From Gemmobacter nectariphilus DSM 15620 (lineage in GTDB: Bacteria; Pseudomonadota; Alphaproteobacteria; Rhodobacterales; Rhodobacteraceae): a stretch of 64,000 nt of DNA. The stretch lies in assembly GCF_000429765.1 (NCBI RefSeq), contig NZ_AUCM01000013.1, positions 28,971 to 92,970 of the forward strand, given 5' to 3'. Positions 62,426 to 64,000 of the stretch are shown one piece after another. Positions within the stretch are counted from its first letter, which is position 1, and every line of letters starts with the position of its first letter. The notes beneath the pieces are model-generated. The model saw only the letters and a program-made list of their open reading frames with translations. It did no database searches and was not told the origin of the DNA. Made by a program: the position numbers and the translations under genes.

Positions 62426-63471
62426 TGGCGCGTCTCAACGCTTCCGAACTGGCGCAGCGTCTCGGTCGCCAAGCCGAGGCGGTGTGCCGCCACTATCTCT
62501 CGAATGGGCGCAAACAGGGCAATTACTGGCAGGTCGGCGATGTGCAGAACAGTCCCGGCCGCTCCATGTTCGTCCGTCTGACCGGGCCGGAATCGGGCAA
62601 GGGCGCGGCCGGCAAATGGACCGATGCGCAGAGCGGGGAACATGGCGATCTGCTCGACGTGATCGGCGAAAGCCTCGGCCTTATCGATTTTGCTGATGTT
62701 GCCGAGGAAGCCCGCCGCTTCCTCAGCCTGCCGCATCCCGAACCGGAGCCACAGTCCCGCAAGTTCCGAACACCGCCGGTACCATCCGGTTCGTCCGAAG
62801 CGGCGCGCCGCCTCTGGCACATGACCCGGCCATTGATCGGCAGCCTCGCGGAGACGTATCTACGCGGACGCGGCATTACGGATTTACGCGGAACCGCGAA
62901 TCTGCGGTTTCATCCGAACTGCTATTGGCGCCCCGAGGACGATGGTCCCACCGAAACCTGGCCCGCCATGATCGCCGCCGTCACTGACCTCGACGGCAGG
63001 ATCACTGGTGCGCATCGCACCTGGATTCAACGCGACGGTTCCGGCAAGGCACCTGTCGATCCGCCGAGAAAGGCGATGGGAGACCTGCTCGGAAACGCCG
63101 TCCGGTTTGGCGAGGTGCGGGATGTCATGGCAGCGGGCGAGGGGATCGAAACCATCCTCTCGCTGCGGCAGGCATTGCCGATCCTGCCGATGGCCTCCGC
63201 ACTTTCAGCCGGGCATCTCTCCGCCATCCAGTTCTCCCCGCATCTGCGCAGGCTCTATATCGTCTGCGACAATGATCCGGCAGGTGACGCCGCGCGGGAC
63301 AGCCTGGTGGACCGGGCTATCGAGGTCGGAATCGAGGCGATCACGCTCTCGCCCATGCTGGGGGATTTCAACGACGACCTCGTCAACTTCGGCCTGGAGG
63401 CGCTTCGGGCGCAGATCCGGGTGCAGATCGCCCCCGAGGACGTCAGCCGCTTTATGGCGCTTGCGTCATAG
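62425..63471 (+). CDS. Toprim-domain (primase-like) protein
   Basis: 348 residues. N-terminal DUF7146-like region (HYLSNGRKQGNYWQVGDVQN, GPESGKGAAGKWTDAQSGEH, HGDLLDVIG), then a Toprim domain with AAGEGIETILSLRQ (Glu 239) and YIVCDNDPAGDAARD (Asp 282, Asp 284). No CHC2 zinc ligands seen. Expected to act on nucleic acids, perhaps priming element DNA. ATG overlaps the strawberry-notch stop by one base, so the two proteins probably work together. Confidence 0.88.
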   Translation: MARLNASELAQRLGRQAEAVCRHYLSNGRKQGNYWQVGDVQNSPGRSMFVRLTGPESGKGAAGKWTDAQSGEHGDLLDVIGESLGLIDFADVAEEARRFLSLPHPEPEPQSRKFRTPPVPSGSSEAARRLWHMTRPLIGSLAETYLRGRGITDLRGTANLRFHPNCYWRPEDDGPTETWPAMIAAVTDLDGRITGAHRTWIQRDGSGKAPVDPPRKAMGDLLGNAVRFGEVRDVMAAGEGIETILSLRQALPILPMASALSAGHLSAIQFSPHLRRLYIVCDNDPAGDAARDSLVDRAIEVGIEAITLSPMLGDFNDDLVNFGLEALRAQIRVQIAPEDVSRFMALAS

Positions 63472-63910
63472 CCAGAGAGGGCCTTGATCGGGGATAACCG
63501 ATCCCGCCATGGGCAAGGGGTTGGGGCACCTCGGCAAGGGGACCGCGCCTTGGCCTTCTTGAGAGGGCGAGCGGCCCACAAACGCTCCGGCCCGGCAATG
63601 GCGGCGCCCGACTGATTTCCGTCGGCGGGCAAGCCCGCCTTTACAGCGCGAAGCATATGTGGACACCCCCTTCGTCAAGTCTTTCCTCAAAGCGCGTCGA
63701 ATCCGGTTGGGTGCTTGCATATGTCCGGCCTCGTAGTGCGGCCGGTTGGCCGCGGGCCCTGATGATATCCGCGGATCATGGTCCCTATCAAATCATCGCG
63801 CTTTTGGGCGCTGTCTCGCGAACGGGTTTTCCTGATCCCCGGCAAAACCGGTAGTCATCACGCTTCTTGGGCAGACCCTCCGAACTGTTGCGACGCCAGT
63901 GCGTCGTATT
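63472..63910. other. 439-base stretch without a supported gene
   Basis: Open frames in several directions without recognisable protein. GCATATGTGGACA at 63653 and GCATATGTCC at 63717 form a short repeat. Probably the border between the element's gene block and the insertion sequence. Confidence 0.4.
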
Positions 63911-64000
63911 CTATGCGGCTGCTTCTCCGTAGACGGTTTTCCGTGCCATCACGGCCCAGCAGATCCGTGCCATCTTGTTGGCCAGGGCCACCGTTGTAAG
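63911..64000 (-). mobile_element. IS110-type transposase, C-terminal end (gene continues beyond the window)
   Basis: Reading in from the window edge on the minus strand: LTTVALANKMARICWAVMAR, then KTVYGEAAA and TAG at 63911. The VALANKxARxxWA block is typical of the C-terminus of IS110-family (Transposase_20) enzymes. Only 29 residues are visible, so the assignment rests on this block. Confidence 0.6.

Overview
The window looks like the chromosome of an alphaproteobacterium of the Rhodobacteraceae (Rhodobacter/Paracoccus-like; genus not assigned). Grounds: GC-rich coding, the hemC/hemE divergent pair, an iscR-suf operon with a one-cysteine IscR, GapR, a DUF1127 gene, a RamB/ScfR-type XRE regulator, and his genes in the order hisB-hisH-hisA.

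Layout. 1-7.7 kb: 3' end of an HlyD-type adaptor, a lone molybdenum hydroxylase large subunit, a DUF2235 hydrolase, an MsbA-like exporter, then hisE/hisF on the minus strand and a small lipoprotein. 8-11.3 kb: rplM-rpsI, a DUF1127 gene divergent from a MocR regulator. 11.3-14.2 kb: a polyamine-type ABC importer (two permeases and an ATPase, no binding protein). 14.5-16.6 kb: two tandem tRNA-Asp copies, then eroded DNA. 16.6-18.9 kb: a BigR-type sulfide/thiosulfate operon (ETHE1-like hydrolase, two YeeE/YedE halves, a TIGR01244 protein). 19-27.5 kb: DksA-like protein, FadJ-like enzyme, GapR, KpsE/KpsT-like capsule export genes, SseB, and a carnitine-dehydrogenase-like thioesterase with a worn N-terminus. 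27.8-38.3 kb: hemC/hemE, XRE regulator, hisB-hisH-(DMT, DUF2147)-hisA, TetR, PPK2, HD phosphohydrolase, alpha/beta hydrolase. 38.3-48.3 kb: iscR, cysteine desulfurase, sufB, four unrelated genes, sufC, sufD, two YIP1 genes (the second carries an in-frame TGA), sufS.

At 48.3 kb a degenerate tRNA-Arg copy and an intact tRNA-Arg(CCG) mark a boundary. From about 49 kb to the end the content is that of an integrative/plasmid-like element: ArdC, DUF2958, RadC-like JAB protein, a lone ParB, several small unknowns, a Fic protein, a strawberry-notch methyltransferase-helicase and a Toprim protein. An IS110-type transposase end closes the window. No integrase, relaxase or type IV secretion gene is visible.

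Two sequence systems stand out that gene annotation does not explain. (1) In the element, ardC, parB, an unknown gene and the strawberry-notch gene, widely spaced, share an 80-95 base leader: an outer stem, an inner GCYGG/CCGGC stem and a GAGAGAG-rich loop, ending next to the ribosome binding site. A fifth small gene has a different hairpin that overlaps its ribosome binding site. This may be a common RNA switch or operator. (2) In the host part (4-46 kb) about 16 copies of a composite intergenic repeat sit mostly just 3' of genes: one or two perfect hairpins followed by a conserved tail close to GGGTATTTGGAAAAAGGCAAAG. I saw no clear copy in the element.
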